From the NCBI RefSeq assembly GCF_019669905.1, contig NZ_AP019777.1, forward strand, positions 1,054,001-1,118,000: DNA of 64,000 nucleotides. Reading direction: 5' to 3'. The DNA comes from Methylomonas koyamae. Its GTDB lineage: Bacteria > Pseudomonadota > Gammaproteobacteria > Methylococcales > Methylomonadaceae. A program made the translations under genes and the position numbers. A model generated the notes under the pieces. The model saw only the letters and a list, made by a program, of their open reading frames with translations, was not told where the DNA came from and made no database searches. The stretch's first letter is position 1. Each line of letters starts with the position of its first letter. This document shows positions 1-7,633 of this stretch, in pieces.

Positions 1-314
1 ATTGCAACCCCCATATCCGACAGAATGGATAGTTTACCCTGCTGGAGATCTTCATCGTTCGGGAACACCAGCGTATATGTCATCGTCTTTCCCGTGCTTA
101 TGTCGATTAAGCGAACGCAGGTGTTCATTGTGACTACATAAGGCGGGATTTCTTCCGGCGGCAGAATGGTGGCTCGGTTAAGTTCGCCTTCCAGCGTATC
201 CAACAGAACCGACGGCGTGGAACTGAATTGTCTTGCCGTTATGATCAAGTCCCGTAAACGGGCGCAGTCGAGCGCGGAAAGAATGATGTTTCTGGCTTTC
301 ATGAAGTCTTTCAT
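1..314 (-). CDS. Rnk-like nucleoside diphosphate kinase regulator (GreA/GreB-type), 3' end outside window
   Basis: The gene reads leftward off the window edge; 104 codons are visible. The protein starts MKDFMKARNIILSALD, has a short N-terminal helical part, then a beta-rich segment (TMNTCVRLIDISTGKTM, LVFPNDED, KLSILSDMG) that matches the C-terminal FKBP-like domain of Rnk and GreA. Rnk proteins bind RNA polymerase near the secondary channel and influence nucleoside diphosphate kinase levels. Start 314 is the first ATG; the ATG at 302 is equally possible, and neither has a strong Shine-Dalgarno. The C-terminus is missing because the window begins. Identification rests on sequence pattern only. 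Confidence 0.75.
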   Translation of the reverse strand, partial: MKDFMKARNIILSALDCARLRDLIITARQFSSTPSVLLDTLEGELNRATILPPEEIPPYVVTMNTCVRLIDISTGKTMTYTLVFPNDEDLQQGKLSILSDMGVA

Positions 315-816
315 GGTCGTCGCTTCGCCGAGTGAGTGGTGATAGAGAGCTTTTAGTCGGACTGTTCTCTCCAACTAGAATCGTCTGATTGGGCTTCCGA
401 CTTAAGCCGGGATAAAAAAAGCGTTCCTGCGCAGTCCTTTATTGCGTTAACGATCAAAAACAAAACGACACAAGGAATCCGCAACTAACCGCTCGATTAT
501 CAATGAGCCGGTTGGTCGTGGCAACAAAAGTCTTCGGCAACCAACTCGATGACATGCCCTTCCTACGCAGGTAGGCCGAACAACGTGGGCCGCAACGGTC
601 GCGAATGATGTGCCGCCTCGGATCGGCGCCATCCTACACCCACATTCGAATAGCAAAGCCTATTCGAACTGATGCATTCCAAGCTTACCTTCTGGCATTT
701 TGACCGGATTGACCACCCCACATCTCACGCCCATTTGACCATCCCGTGAGGATTTCGTGACTTTTCTGATTGCACAATGGCCGCGCCATTTGGCATTCAT
801 ATTAAGGAGAATCACG
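315..816. other. Non-coding stretch between the rnk-like gene and the spondin gene
   Basis: I see no convincing gene here. It should hold the promoters of both divergent neighbours. The one clear structure is a perfect hairpin-forming inverted repeat, TTCGAATAG - 6 nt - CTATTCGAA, at 645-668, without a following T-run. Confidence 0.5.
645..668. repeat. Perfect 9-bp inverted repeat, 6-nt loop
   Basis: TTCGAATAG, spacer CAAAGC, CTATTCGAA. It lies about 150 bp upstream of the spondin-domain gene start and could be a regulator site or a small hairpin; no poly-T follows on either strand. Confidence 0.5.
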
Positions 817-1644
817 ATGCAGAAAAACCATGCTTTTGCGCTGTCGGCGCTGTTGTTGGCGGCCGGCGCGGCGCCGTTGAGTTCGGCTGAGGCAGCGCAG
901 GTCACGCTGAGTTTCAGCAACCTGTCTGCTGCCAACGGGCCGGCCTTGAGTCCGTTTTTCGTCGCCTTGCACGACGGCTCGTTCGACGCGTTCGATGTCG
1001 GCACCACGGCTTCGGCGGCGATTGAGGCGATTGCCGAGATGGGCAACGGCGCCGGCTTGTCGTCGGCATTCGCGGCCAGCAGCGCGGCGGCGGCCGGCGG
1101 CACCAGCGCGACGGTGACTGCGGCGGTTAACGCCTTCGGCCCCGGTATCTTCCTGCCCGGTGCTAAGGGCAGCGTCACCCTGGATCTGGACCCGGTGAAA
1201 AACCGTTACCTGAGCTATTTCGCGATGGTGGTGCCGTCCAACGACCGCTTCGTCGGTAACGACTCGGCGACCGAAATCGAATTATTCGACGCCCAAGGCC
1301 ATTTCACCGGCGGCACCTTCGTCGAGAACGGCAGCAACATCTGGGACGCCGGCACCGAACTGGACGGCACCACCGGTGCGGCGTTCCTGGTCGGGTCTAA
1401 TGCGGCGGACAGCCCGGCGCAAAACGGTACCATCCAAGCCAACCATGACTTCGCGGTCTACGCCGGATTAGGAACGCCGGCCGGTTACAACTTTACCGAT
1501 CTGCCCGGCGCCAATACGCCGTTGCTGCAAATCAGCGCAGTGTCGCAAGTACCGGTTCCGGCGGCGGCCTGGTTGTTCGGCAGCGTGTTGCCTTTGTTCG
1601 GTTGGTTACGGAAGCGCGCGGCGGTGTCGGCTTTGCCGGCTTGA
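817..1644 (+). CDS. Spondin-domain secreted protein with PEP-CTERM sorting signal
   Basis: A 275-residue exported protein. The start at 817 is chosen because AAGGAGA lies 7 nt upstream and it opens directly into a signal peptide (MQKNHAFALSALLLAAGA, cleavage near residue 30). The body (about residues 32-235) has the spondin-N pattern of bacterial homologues: VTLSFSNLSAANGPALSPFF, HDGSFDAFDVG and SYFAMVVPSNDRFVGND. The C-terminus VPVPAAAWLFGSVLPLFGW followed by RKR is a PEP-CTERM/exosortase tripartite signal: proline-rich box, hydrophobic helix, basic tail. It is expected to be processed by an exosortase and shown at the surface or put into the extracellular matrix. Its ligand is unknown. It is probably monocistronic, followed by repeats and a gene on the other strand. 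Confidence 0.85.
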   Translation: MQKNHAFALSALLLAAGAAPLSSAEAAQVTLSFSNLSAANGPALSPFFVALHDGSFDAFDVGTTASAAIEAIAEMGNGAGLSSAFAASSAAAAGGTSATVTAAVNAFGPGIFLPGAKGSVTLDLDPVKNRYLSYFAMVVPSNDRFVGNDSATEIELFDAQGHFTGGTFVENGSNIWDAGTELDGTTGAAFLVGSNAADSPAQNGTIQANHDFAVYAGLGTPAGYNFTDLPGANTPLLQISAVSQVPVPAAAWLFGSVLPLFGWLRKRAAVSALPA

Positions 1645-1658
1645 GGCGGGCGGTTCAA

Positions 1659-1696
1659 CTCAATAGAGTACAAATCTTGATTTGTACTCTATTGAG
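1659..1696. repeat. Perfect 18-bp inverted repeat with 2-nt centre
   Basis: CTCAATAGAGTACAAATC, then TT, then its exact reverse complement. The stem is long and perfect and starts 14 bp after the spondin stop codon. It could terminate transcripts from either side or be the footprint of a small mobile repeat. No poly-T run follows. Confidence 0.75.
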
Positions 1697-1710
1697 GATT
1701 TCGTTACCCA

Positions 1711-1793
1711 GAACTTCCCCCTTTGCAAAAGGGGGATCGAGGGGGATTTATTTAAAAATCTCCCCCAGCCCCTCTTTGTTAAAGAGGGGAGTT
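1711..1793. repeat. Hairpin repeat with CCCCC/GGGGG arms
   Basis: Two consecutive hairpins: TCCCCCTTTGCAAAAGGGGGA (arms at 1717-1735), then TCCCC...CCCCTCTTTGTTAAAGAGGGG at 1761-1789. This composition is typical of short dispersed intergenic repeats in environmental bacteria. No second copy is seen in this window. Confidence 0.55.
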
Positions 1794-1993
1794 ATCCCGG
1801 CGCGATTCGGAGCAATCCGGGTTCAGGGATTTTAGCTATGACCAGGTCCTTCGGTCATGGGTATCGCTTTGTAACGCTAGTTCGACATGATGGAATTGGC
1901 AGCGGGGCGCGTTTTCGCTTCGGCTTTTCGTCCCGGCTGGGCCTGACTCGCAGCACAAATCGCGTTTGCACTCCGGCTTGGCAAAGCACCGCA

Positions 1994-2641
1994 TCAAAAC
2001 CCGTCGCCGTAACCTTGATTCTGCAAATTGGCCGGCGGCTTGCCGGTGGGGAAGCGGGCTTTCAATTCCACCTTCAGCATCAGTTCTGCGGCAGGCACGC
2101 TGACGACTTGCTCGGGCGCTTGTTCGGCCGCGTCCGGGTGCCAAAAGCTCAGGCGGTAGCGGCCGTCCGGCAAATCCAGCGTCCAGCGGCCCTCGGCGTC
2201 GGAAACCGCCAAATAGTCCGCGTCGCTGACGTAGACATACCCCAGCATCCAGTCGTGGATGTTACAACCCAGCGCGACGATGCCGGGGCGGTCGAACAGT
2301 ACCGGTTCGCGCGGCACGCCGCTGTAGAGTTTGATTTCGAAACGCTTGGCCGCGGAAAACGAATAGACGTGGTGCTTGATCGCGTCGCTGTTCGGAAAAT
2401 ACACCGGCGTGCCGCTGCGCACCGCCAACACGTGCGGGACGAATTCGCGGCTTTTCTGGTCCAGCGCCATCGCCGCCGGCGCCGGCGGCGCTTTGACCCG
2501 GCCGGCGGCATCCAAGGCTTGGGCGGCGACCACCAGATCGGCCAACGGTCGGCCGCCGGCTACGGCCTTACCCGCCAATTCAGCGGCCGGCGCGACCGCG
2601 GCCCAAGTCGTCAAAAAAACAGCCGGTAAGCGACTTGCCAC
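1994..2641 (-). CDS. Secreted cupredoxin (methylamine-utilisation-type blue copper protein)
   Basis: A 215-residue periplasmic protein. The GTG start at 2641 is preferred because AGGAGG sits 8 nt upstream and it opens into a signal peptide (VASRLPAVFLTTWAAVAPAAEL). Type 1 copper ligands are visible in a plastocyanin-like fold: the His of KHHVYSF and the Cys, His and Met of GCNIHDWM. A C-terminal beta domain (YLAVSDAEGRWTLDLPDG) resembles a carboxypeptidase-regulatory or transthyretin-like fold, as in proteins annotated 'methylamine utilization protein'. It is the last gene of a four-gene operon and overlaps the preceding porin-like gene by 31 nt, which implies translational coupling. A role in periplasmic electron transfer or copper handling is inference. 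Confidence 0.8.
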   Translation of the reverse strand: MASRLPAVFLTTWAAVAPAAELAGKAVAGGRPLADLVVAAQALDAAGRVKAPPAPAAMALDQKSREFVPHVLAVRSGTPVYFPNSDAIKHHVYSFSAAKRFEIKLYSGVPREPVLFDRPGIVALGCNIHDWMLGYVYVSDADYLAVSDAEGRWTLDLPDGRYRLSFWHPDAAEQAPEQVVSVPAAELMLKVELKARFPTGKPPANLQNQGYGDGF

Positions 2642-3846
2642 AGCGTGTCCTCCTGATAAACGGCTTCGCCGCGTTCCTGCCGCGCCGGGCGGGCGCTGAA
2701 AATGCGGCTGAATTCGACATTCAATTGATGGTGTTGGGCGACGGTCAGATTGTAATTGGCGGTCCAAGCCTGGCCGTGTTCGCCGTTGCGGTCTTGCGGC
2801 AGGTAATCGCGTTCGTCGCTGCCGAAGCGTTCGTAGCGCAGGCTAAAACGGCCGTCGCCCAGCGGCCGGCTCAACAGCCAGCTTGCCGACCAAAATCCGA
2901 CATCGACCGCCCGCAAGTCGCCGAGCAATTCGCCCATGCTGGTACGGCCGGTCATCGCTTGCGAAATCAGCGTGGTTTCCCACGGCAATTCGGCCTTGGC
3001 GCCCAGGCTCCAGAACCGGGTGTGCCAGCCGTATTGGCCGGCGGACAGCGCGGCCGGATCGGCATTGTTGTCGTAATACAGCGCGCGCAGCGTGTAGCGT
3101 TGCGGCCGCTCGGCGGCGATGCCGGCGTAAAAGCCGGGCCGGCCGTCCACTTCGACGAAGGCCTGGCTGGCATTGGCCTGCTTAGGAAACAAGGCCGGTA
3201 TGGCGATGCCGTTCGGCAGACGCAGGCGGCCGGTTAACGTGGATTCGAAGTCATGCAAACTCCAGCCGCGCCAGGCCAACGTCAGGCCGGCGGTGTCGTT
3301 GTTGGCGAGGCCGGCGCCGAACACGCCGAATTTATCGCCGGCTTCGGTTTGGTAATCCAAACGCAACTCGCCGCCGAACGCGCGCAACTCCTCGCCGACC
3401 CAGGCGTTGATCGTCGACGAACTCAGCGTATACGGGCTGCTCCAGGCGGTGCCGGTGTTTTCCAACGAAATCGGTGGAAAGAACATGCCCAAGCGCCCGG
3501 CCAGACGCCAGCCGGCGGCGCCGACCGGCCGGTAAGCCAAATAGGCTTCGGTCAAGTCCAGCGGAGCCGATTGACGGTCGGCGTATTTGACGGTGGCGTT
3601 GACCATCCAATCCCAGTCCAAGCGCACCTGTAAGGTCGCGGCGGCTTCGTTAACCCGCCAGCGGTCGCGGTCGCCGCCGGCCCGCAGCTTGCCCAGGCCA
3701 TGTTCCAACTCGCCCGGCGCGGCGTCGCTGTGTTGGTAACGCAGGTCCAGCAGGCCGTGCCAAGTGAATTCCGGAAATTGGCCGTCGTCGGCTCGGCAGA
3801 TCTGCACCATCAAACCGAAAAGCGTCAGCAGAAGAAGCGACTGCAT
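2611..3846 (-). CDS. Outer-membrane porin-like beta-barrel protein
   Basis: A 411-residue exported protein. Start 3846 is chosen because it gives a good signal peptide (MQSLLLLTLFGLMVQICRADDG); an in-frame ATG at 3927 would add 27 residues unlike a leader. The body alternates amphipathic strands (WMVNATVKYADRQS, LTEAYLAYRPVG, GGELRLDYQTEAGDKFGVFG) and ends in WQVAYRLFF, the aromatic C-terminal signature used for barrel insertion. I cannot assign a substrate; it resembles porin-like proteins described as alginate-export or phosphate-selective types. It lies between the sensor kinase and the cupredoxin, so it is a likely target or partner of that regulatory system. No strong ribosome site is visible at 3846. 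Confidence 0.65.
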   Translation of the reverse strand: MQSLLLLTLFGLMVQICRADDGQFPEFTWHGLLDLRYQHSDAAPGELEHGLGKLRAGGDRDRWRVNEAAATLQVRLDWDWMVNATVKYADRQSAPLDLTEAYLAYRPVGAAGWRLAGRLGMFFPPISLENTGTAWSSPYTLSSSTINAWVGEELRAFGGELRLDYQTEAGDKFGVFGAGLANNDTAGLTLAWRGWSLHDFESTLTGRLRLPNGIAIPALFPKQANASQAFVEVDGRPGFYAGIAAERPQRYTLRALYYDNNADPAALSAGQYGWHTRFWSLGAKAELPWETTLISQAMTGRTSMGELLGDLRAVDVGFWSASWLLSRPLGDGRFSLRYERFGSDERDYLPQDRNGEHGQAWTANYNLTVAQHHQLNVEFSRIFSARPARQERGEAVYQEDTLWQVAYRLFF

Positions 3847-3929
3847 TAGGCGGGGAGGCTTCCAGGTTTTCCGCTGCTGCGGGAATGAGCTTGGCGGGAC
3901 CGGGAATCGAGCGGTTAATAACAGCATGG

Positions 3930-5687
3930 TTACGATTTGTCTGTCGCTGCGCGCGCGGATTCCGCCAGCGGTAAGTCGAAACGAAATTCGCTGCCGACGC
4001 CCAAGGAGCTCTCCACTTGCAAGCGGCCGCCGTGCAATTGCGCAATCTTGCCGACCACGATCAAGCCGAAACCGCCGCCGTCGGCGCGGGCGCGGCGGGC
4101 CAGCGGCGAGTCCCAATCGCACAAGGTGGGTAAATATTCCGGCGCGATGCCGATGCCAGTATCGCGGACGGCCACCGTTATCCGGCCGCGCGCCGGCCAA
4201 GCATCCAGCCGCACTCGGCCGCCTGGCGGGGTGTGACGTAAGGCGTTGTCGATCATGTTGGTGAGCAGGCGCTCGATCAGTCCGATGTCGGCGCTGACTA
4301 GAGGCAAATCCGGGCGCAGTTCGGCTTGCAAGCTGACGCCGCGTTGTTCGGCTTGTAGCCGGTATTTTTGGGCGACATCCTGCAGCAATTCGGCCAGATT
4401 GAACGGCTCGGGACTCAGGCTGGCATCGTCGCATTCCAACTTGGCCAGTTCGAACAATTCCTGCGCCAGTCGGCTGACTTTTTCGGTTTGGCGCAGCGCA
4501 GTGTCTAGAAAATGCTGTTGTTCGTTAGCCGGCAAGGTATCGGCCTTACGCTGCATGGTTTCCAGAAAGCCGCGCAGCGCGGCCAACGGTGTGCGTAAAT
4601 CGTGCGACATCGAAGCCACCAACTCGCGCCGTTCCTGGTCTTTCTGGCGCAGTTCGCCCAATTGGCCGGCTAGTTGCGCGGCGCGGACGAAGGTATCGGC
4701 CAGCCGGCCCAGTTCGTCGCTACGGCCGGCCAGCGAGGAGGCGGTGAAATCGCCGTTGACTGCCCGCTCGCCGACGCCGGCCAAGGCCCGCAGCGGCCGC
4801 GACAGATTGCGGGCTATGACGACGCTGCCGGCCAACGTCGCCAACAGGCCCAACAGCAACACCCCGGCTGCCAGCAACAACATATGGCGGTAGCCGGCGA
4901 AGGCGTCGGTGAACTTGATTTGCAGCAATGCGGCGACGCCTTGCTCGTCGCCGGCCGCCGGCAATGCCAGTATGCGGCCGAGATAGCGGCCTTGCGCGGT
5001 ATCGACCGTGGTCGCCAGTGCCCGGTCGGTCGCGCTGTGCAACAAGGCCAGGGCCGCGTCCGGTGCCGAAGCGGCCAACAGGCGGCCGCCGTCCGCACCG
5101 AGTTCGGCCAAACCGATCTGCAGCGGCAATAGCGAGTTTTGCCGAAACCGGGCGATACGTTGTTCGTCGACGGCTTGCGCCACCGCCACCCAACCCACCG
5201 GCAGCGGCGCCGACACCGGCACCAGCGCCCATTCCTGCAAGCGGCCGTCCAACACGCCGAACCAAACCAGCGGGCGGCTGGCGTCGGTGTTTGCCAAGGC
5301 TCGCGCATACGGAAACGGCCGGCCCTGCCACTGGCCGGCACTATCGGCGACGACGTTGTATTGCGGATCGATAAACAAGCCGCGTTGGCCGCGGATGCGC
5401 AGCAGCAGGTTTTCCAAGGCCGAGGCGATCGTGGCCGGGTCGCCGCCGGTGACGGTGCTGCGAAAGCCAAAATCGGCGACCAGCAAGCCGGCCTCGCCGG
5501 CGACCCGCTCGGCGCGTTCGACTAGCAACTGGCGAAAGGCTTGCTCGGCGTAGCGCAAGTCCTGGTCGAGCTGGCGCAGCAGGTTGTCGCGCACCGCCGC
5601 ATAGATGCAGACCACCGTCAGCGCCTGCACCGCGACGAATAGCGCGGCGAACAGCAAGGCGATACGACTTTGGAAGCTCAGCGTCAT
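3930..5687 (-). CDS. Sensor histidine kinase with periplasmic domain, HAMP and HisKA/HATPase
   Basis: A 585-residue membrane kinase. An N-terminal membrane helix (about 9-32) precedes a ~235-residue periplasmic sensor that may be Cache-like. A second helix (about 269-292) leads to a HAMP linker (~293-350). The phospho-acceptor H-box is SHDLRTPLAALRG with His near 362. The ATPase N-box is NMIDNALRHTPPGG and the G-boxes are DTGIGI and GGGFGLIVVGKIAQLHGG. Start 5687 overlaps the regulator's stop codon as ATGA, so the two are co-translated. It should phosphorylate the regulator encoded just upstream. The signal is unknown; the downstream porin and cupredoxin hint at a periplasmic metal or methylotrophy-related cue. 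Confidence 0.88.
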   Translation of the reverse strand: MTLSFQSRIALLFAALFVAVQALTVVCIYAAVRDNLLRQLDQDLRYAEQAFRQLLVERAERVAGEAGLLVADFGFRSTVTGGDPATIASALENLLLRIRGQRGLFIDPQYNVVADSAGQWQGRPFPYARALANTDASRPLVWFGVLDGRLQEWALVPVSAPLPVGWVAVAQAVDEQRIARFRQNSLLPLQIGLAELGADGGRLLAASAPDAALALLHSATDRALATTVDTAQGRYLGRILALPAAGDEQGVAALLQIKFTDAFAGYRHMLLLAAGVLLLGLLATLAGSVVIARNLSRPLRALAGVGERAVNGDFTASSLAGRSDELGRLADTFVRAAQLAGQLGELRQKDQERRELVASMSHDLRTPLAALRGFLETMQRKADTLPANEQQHFLDTALRQTEKVSRLAQELFELAKLECDDASLSPEPFNLAELLQDVAQKYRLQAEQRGVSLQAELRPDLPLVSADIGLIERLLTNMIDNALRHTPPGGRVRLDAWPARGRITVAVRDTGIGIAPEYLPTLCDWDSPLARRARADGGGFGLIVVGKIAQLHGGRLQVESSLGVGSEFRFDLPLAESARAATDKS

Positions 5688-6406
5688 GCGTCGGCGGCGT
5701 CCGCTTCGGCGAACTTGTAGCCGACGCCCCACACCGTCAATATTCGCGCCGGTTTGGCCGGATCGGCTTCGATTTTGGCGCGCAAGCGGTTGATGTGCGA
5801 GTTGACGGTATGCTCGTAGCCGTCGTGGTTGTAGCCCCAGACTTGGTTAAGCAACTCCAGCCGGGTGAACATCCGGCCCGGATGGCGGGCGAAGAAATGC
5901 AGCAAGTCGAATTCGCGGGCAGTCAGCGCCAGCGTTTGGCCATCCAAAACCACTGTGCGACTTTGCGCATCGATCCGTAAACCGTGGGAGACGATGACGG
6001 CCTCGGCGGGTTCGGCGGCCGGTTGGCTCAAGGCTGCCACCCGCCGCAACAGCGCGCGGACTCTAGCGACCACCTCGGCCAGTGCGAACGGCTTGCTGAT
6101 GTAATCGTCGGCGCCCATTTCCAACCCTACCACCCGGTGCACGTCGCTGGATTTGGAACTGACGATGATGATCGGCGTATACACCGGCCCGGCCCGCACC
6201 CGCCGGCAAATTTCTAGGCCGTCCACGCCGGGCAGCATCACGTCCAGCAACAGCAAGTCGTAACGATTGCCGGCAATCGCGGCCAACGCGGCGTCGCCGT
6301 CGGCCGCCCAATCCACGCCGTAGCCTTCCTCGCGTAGATTGGCGGCCAGCAGGCCGGCGATGTCGGGATCGTCTTCGACCAGGAGCAGGTGTTTGGTGGG
6401 CGGCAT
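5684..6406 (-). CDS. OmpR/PhoB-family response regulator
   Basis: A 240-residue two-domain regulator. The receiver domain (1-~120) has the acidic pair in VEDDPD, the phosphorylation site Asp55 in LLLLDVMLPG, the switch Ser/Thr region IIIVSSK, and the conserved Lys in YISKPF. The C-terminal winged helix (~140-235) has LTAREFDLLHFFARHPG and HTVNSHINRLRAKIE. It is first in the operon with kinase, porin-like protein and cupredoxin (all leftward), so it probably controls its own operon from the region 6407-6530. It closely resembles transcription activators such as PhoB and QseB in layout. Confidence 0.9.
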   Translation of the reverse strand: MPPTKHLLLVEDDPDIAGLLAANLREEGYGVDWAADGDAALAAIAGNRYDLLLLDVMLPGVDGLEICRRVRAGPVYTPIIIVSSKSSDVHRVVGLEMGADDYISKPFALAEVVARVRALLRRVAALSQPAAEPAEAVIVSHGLRIDAQSRTVVLDGQTLALTAREFDLLHFFARHPGRMFTRLELLNQVWGYNHDGYEHTVNSHINRLRAKIEADPAKPARILTVWGVGYKFAEADAADA

Positions 6407-6530
6407 CGGCGGCGGGATTTATCGAAAATAACGCCGATTATCGGCCAAGCGCAGCGCTGGCGCCATTCACGAAAGGCTCACGCCGTCGTGATAATTCCGT
6501 GAGATTTGGCCGATCAAACTAAAACGGCGG

Positions 6531-7442
6531 TTAGCCGTTGCCCGGTCGGCGCTGCACGCGCACCGTCATAGAGCGTCGGCCGGTGGCGACGCAGAGCAAC
6601 ACGATGGCGGCGGCGATGATTTGGCTGGGGTTTATCGTCTCGCCCAGTACCAGCGCCGCGCCGGCCAGGCTAAAAAACGGCTGCACCAGTTGCAACTGGC
6701 CGATCCGGGCAATACCGCCCATTGCCAGACCTTTGTACCAGGCGCAGAAGGCCAGATACATACTGACAACGCTGACGTAGCCAAATCCGGCCAGGCTGCG
6801 CCAGCCGACCGCCGACCACGCCGGCGGCGCGGCCTGCCAAACGATGGGAACCAGCAGCGGTGCCGACAACAACAAGGCCCAACTGATCGTCTGCCAGGCG
6901 CCCAATTCCCGCGCCAGCCGGGCGCCTTCGGCGTAACCGAGGCCGACTGCGGCGACCGCCGCCAGCAACAACAGGTCGGCGCCGTTCGGCGTGCCGCCGG
7001 CGCTGAGTCCGCAAAAGCCGACGATTGTCGCGCTACCGATCAAGGTCGCCAGCCAATAATGCGGCCCCGGCCGTTCGCCGGCCAGCCAGAAGGCGAATAA
7101 CGCCGTCGCCAGCGGCGCCAGTCCGACCACGACCGAGGCATGGCCGGCGGCCGCAGTCCGCATGGCCAGCGTCGACAACAACGGATAGCCGATCACGACG
7201 CCGGCGGCAGTCAGAGCCAGACGACCCCATTGCCGCCGCGACGGCCGCGGCGCCTTGGCCCACCATAACATCGCCGCGGCCAACGCAGCGGCAACCAGCG
7301 CCCGGCCCAGGCCGACGAACACCGGGTCGAGATCGGCGACCGCCAATCGGGTAGCCGGTAAAGTCAAACTAAATCCCAGGATGCCCAGCATCCCAAATAT
7401 GGCGCCTTGGCGCTCGCGCGGCGTTCCGCTTGTTGCAGTCAT
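6531..7442 (-). CDS. DMT-superfamily (EamA) transporter
   Basis: A 303-residue integral membrane protein with about ten hydrophobic segments in two EamA repeats (residues ~14-145 and ~155-290), each rich in Gly/Ala helices, as in drug/metabolite exporters. The N-terminal repeat begins GAIFGMLGILGFSLTLPATR; the second ends near VLGETINPSQIIAAAIVL. It is transcribed divergently from a MocR-type regulator, a common arrangement in which the regulator controls the exporter. The substrate is unknown; amino acids or related amines are typical of this pairing. The start at 7442 has no strong ribosome site. Confidence 0.85.
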   Translation of the reverse strand: MTATSGTPRERQGAIFGMLGILGFSLTLPATRLAVADLDPVFVGLGRALVAAALAAAMLWWAKAPRPSRRQWGRLALTAAGVVIGYPLLSTLAMRTAAAGHASVVVGLAPLATALFAFWLAGERPGPHYWLATLIGSATIVGFCGLSAGGTPNGADLLLLAAVAAVGLGYAEGARLARELGAWQTISWALLLSAPLLVPIVWQAAPPAWSAVGWRSLAGFGYVSVVSMYLAFCAWYKGLAMGGIARIGQLQLVQPFFSLAGAALVLGETINPSQIIAAAIVLLCVATGRRSMTVRVQRRPGNG

Positions 7443-7538
7443 CGCTATTCTCGCTATCGGATGGTAAACATGCCGCGGTAAAGGCCCAGCAAACCTGCGG
7501 CAATTGACGGCGATATGCTAGCCGGCTAAGCTGGCACT

Positions 7539-7624
7539 TATACAGAAGTACTTTTGTGAAATTCTAGCGATACAGATGCCGCGAAATCCGCCCTGTATCG
7601 GTCCATACCACCCGGATCTGTATC
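7539..7624. promoter_or_regulatory. Four operator-like repeats (CTGTATC) between DMT transporter and MocR gene
   Basis: The heptamer occurs as TATACAG (7539-7545), GATACAG (7569-7575), CTGTATC (7593-7599) and CTGTATC (7618-7624): the first two in one orientation, the last two in the other, with centres 30, 24 and 25 bp apart. The last copy ends 9 bp before the regulator's ATG. MocR proteins usually bind short direct or inverted repeats in their own divergent promoter, so these are the natural candidates. Confidence 0.55.
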
Positions 7625-7633
7625 AGTTGCCCG

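Larger units (their letters stand above)
1645..1993. other. Repeat-filled spacer between convergent genes
   Basis: Between the ends of the spondin and cupredoxin genes. It contains a perfect 38-bp palindromic repeat and a G/C-tract hairpin repeat, listed separately. I see no gene in 1800-1993. Confidence 0.5.

Noticed and set aside
447..656. Leftward 69-codon frame in the first intergenic region
   Set aside because: No start signal, no motif, and Arg/Cys-rich composition like a chance frame.
1682..2629. Long rightward open frame over the cupredoxin gene
   Set aside because: It lies on the opposite strand of a clear gene and starts in a repeat; typical of GC-rich antisense frames.
2635..3237. 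Rightward 200-codon frame opposite the porin-like gene
   Set aside because: Antisense shadow; no family features and an unlikely residue mix.
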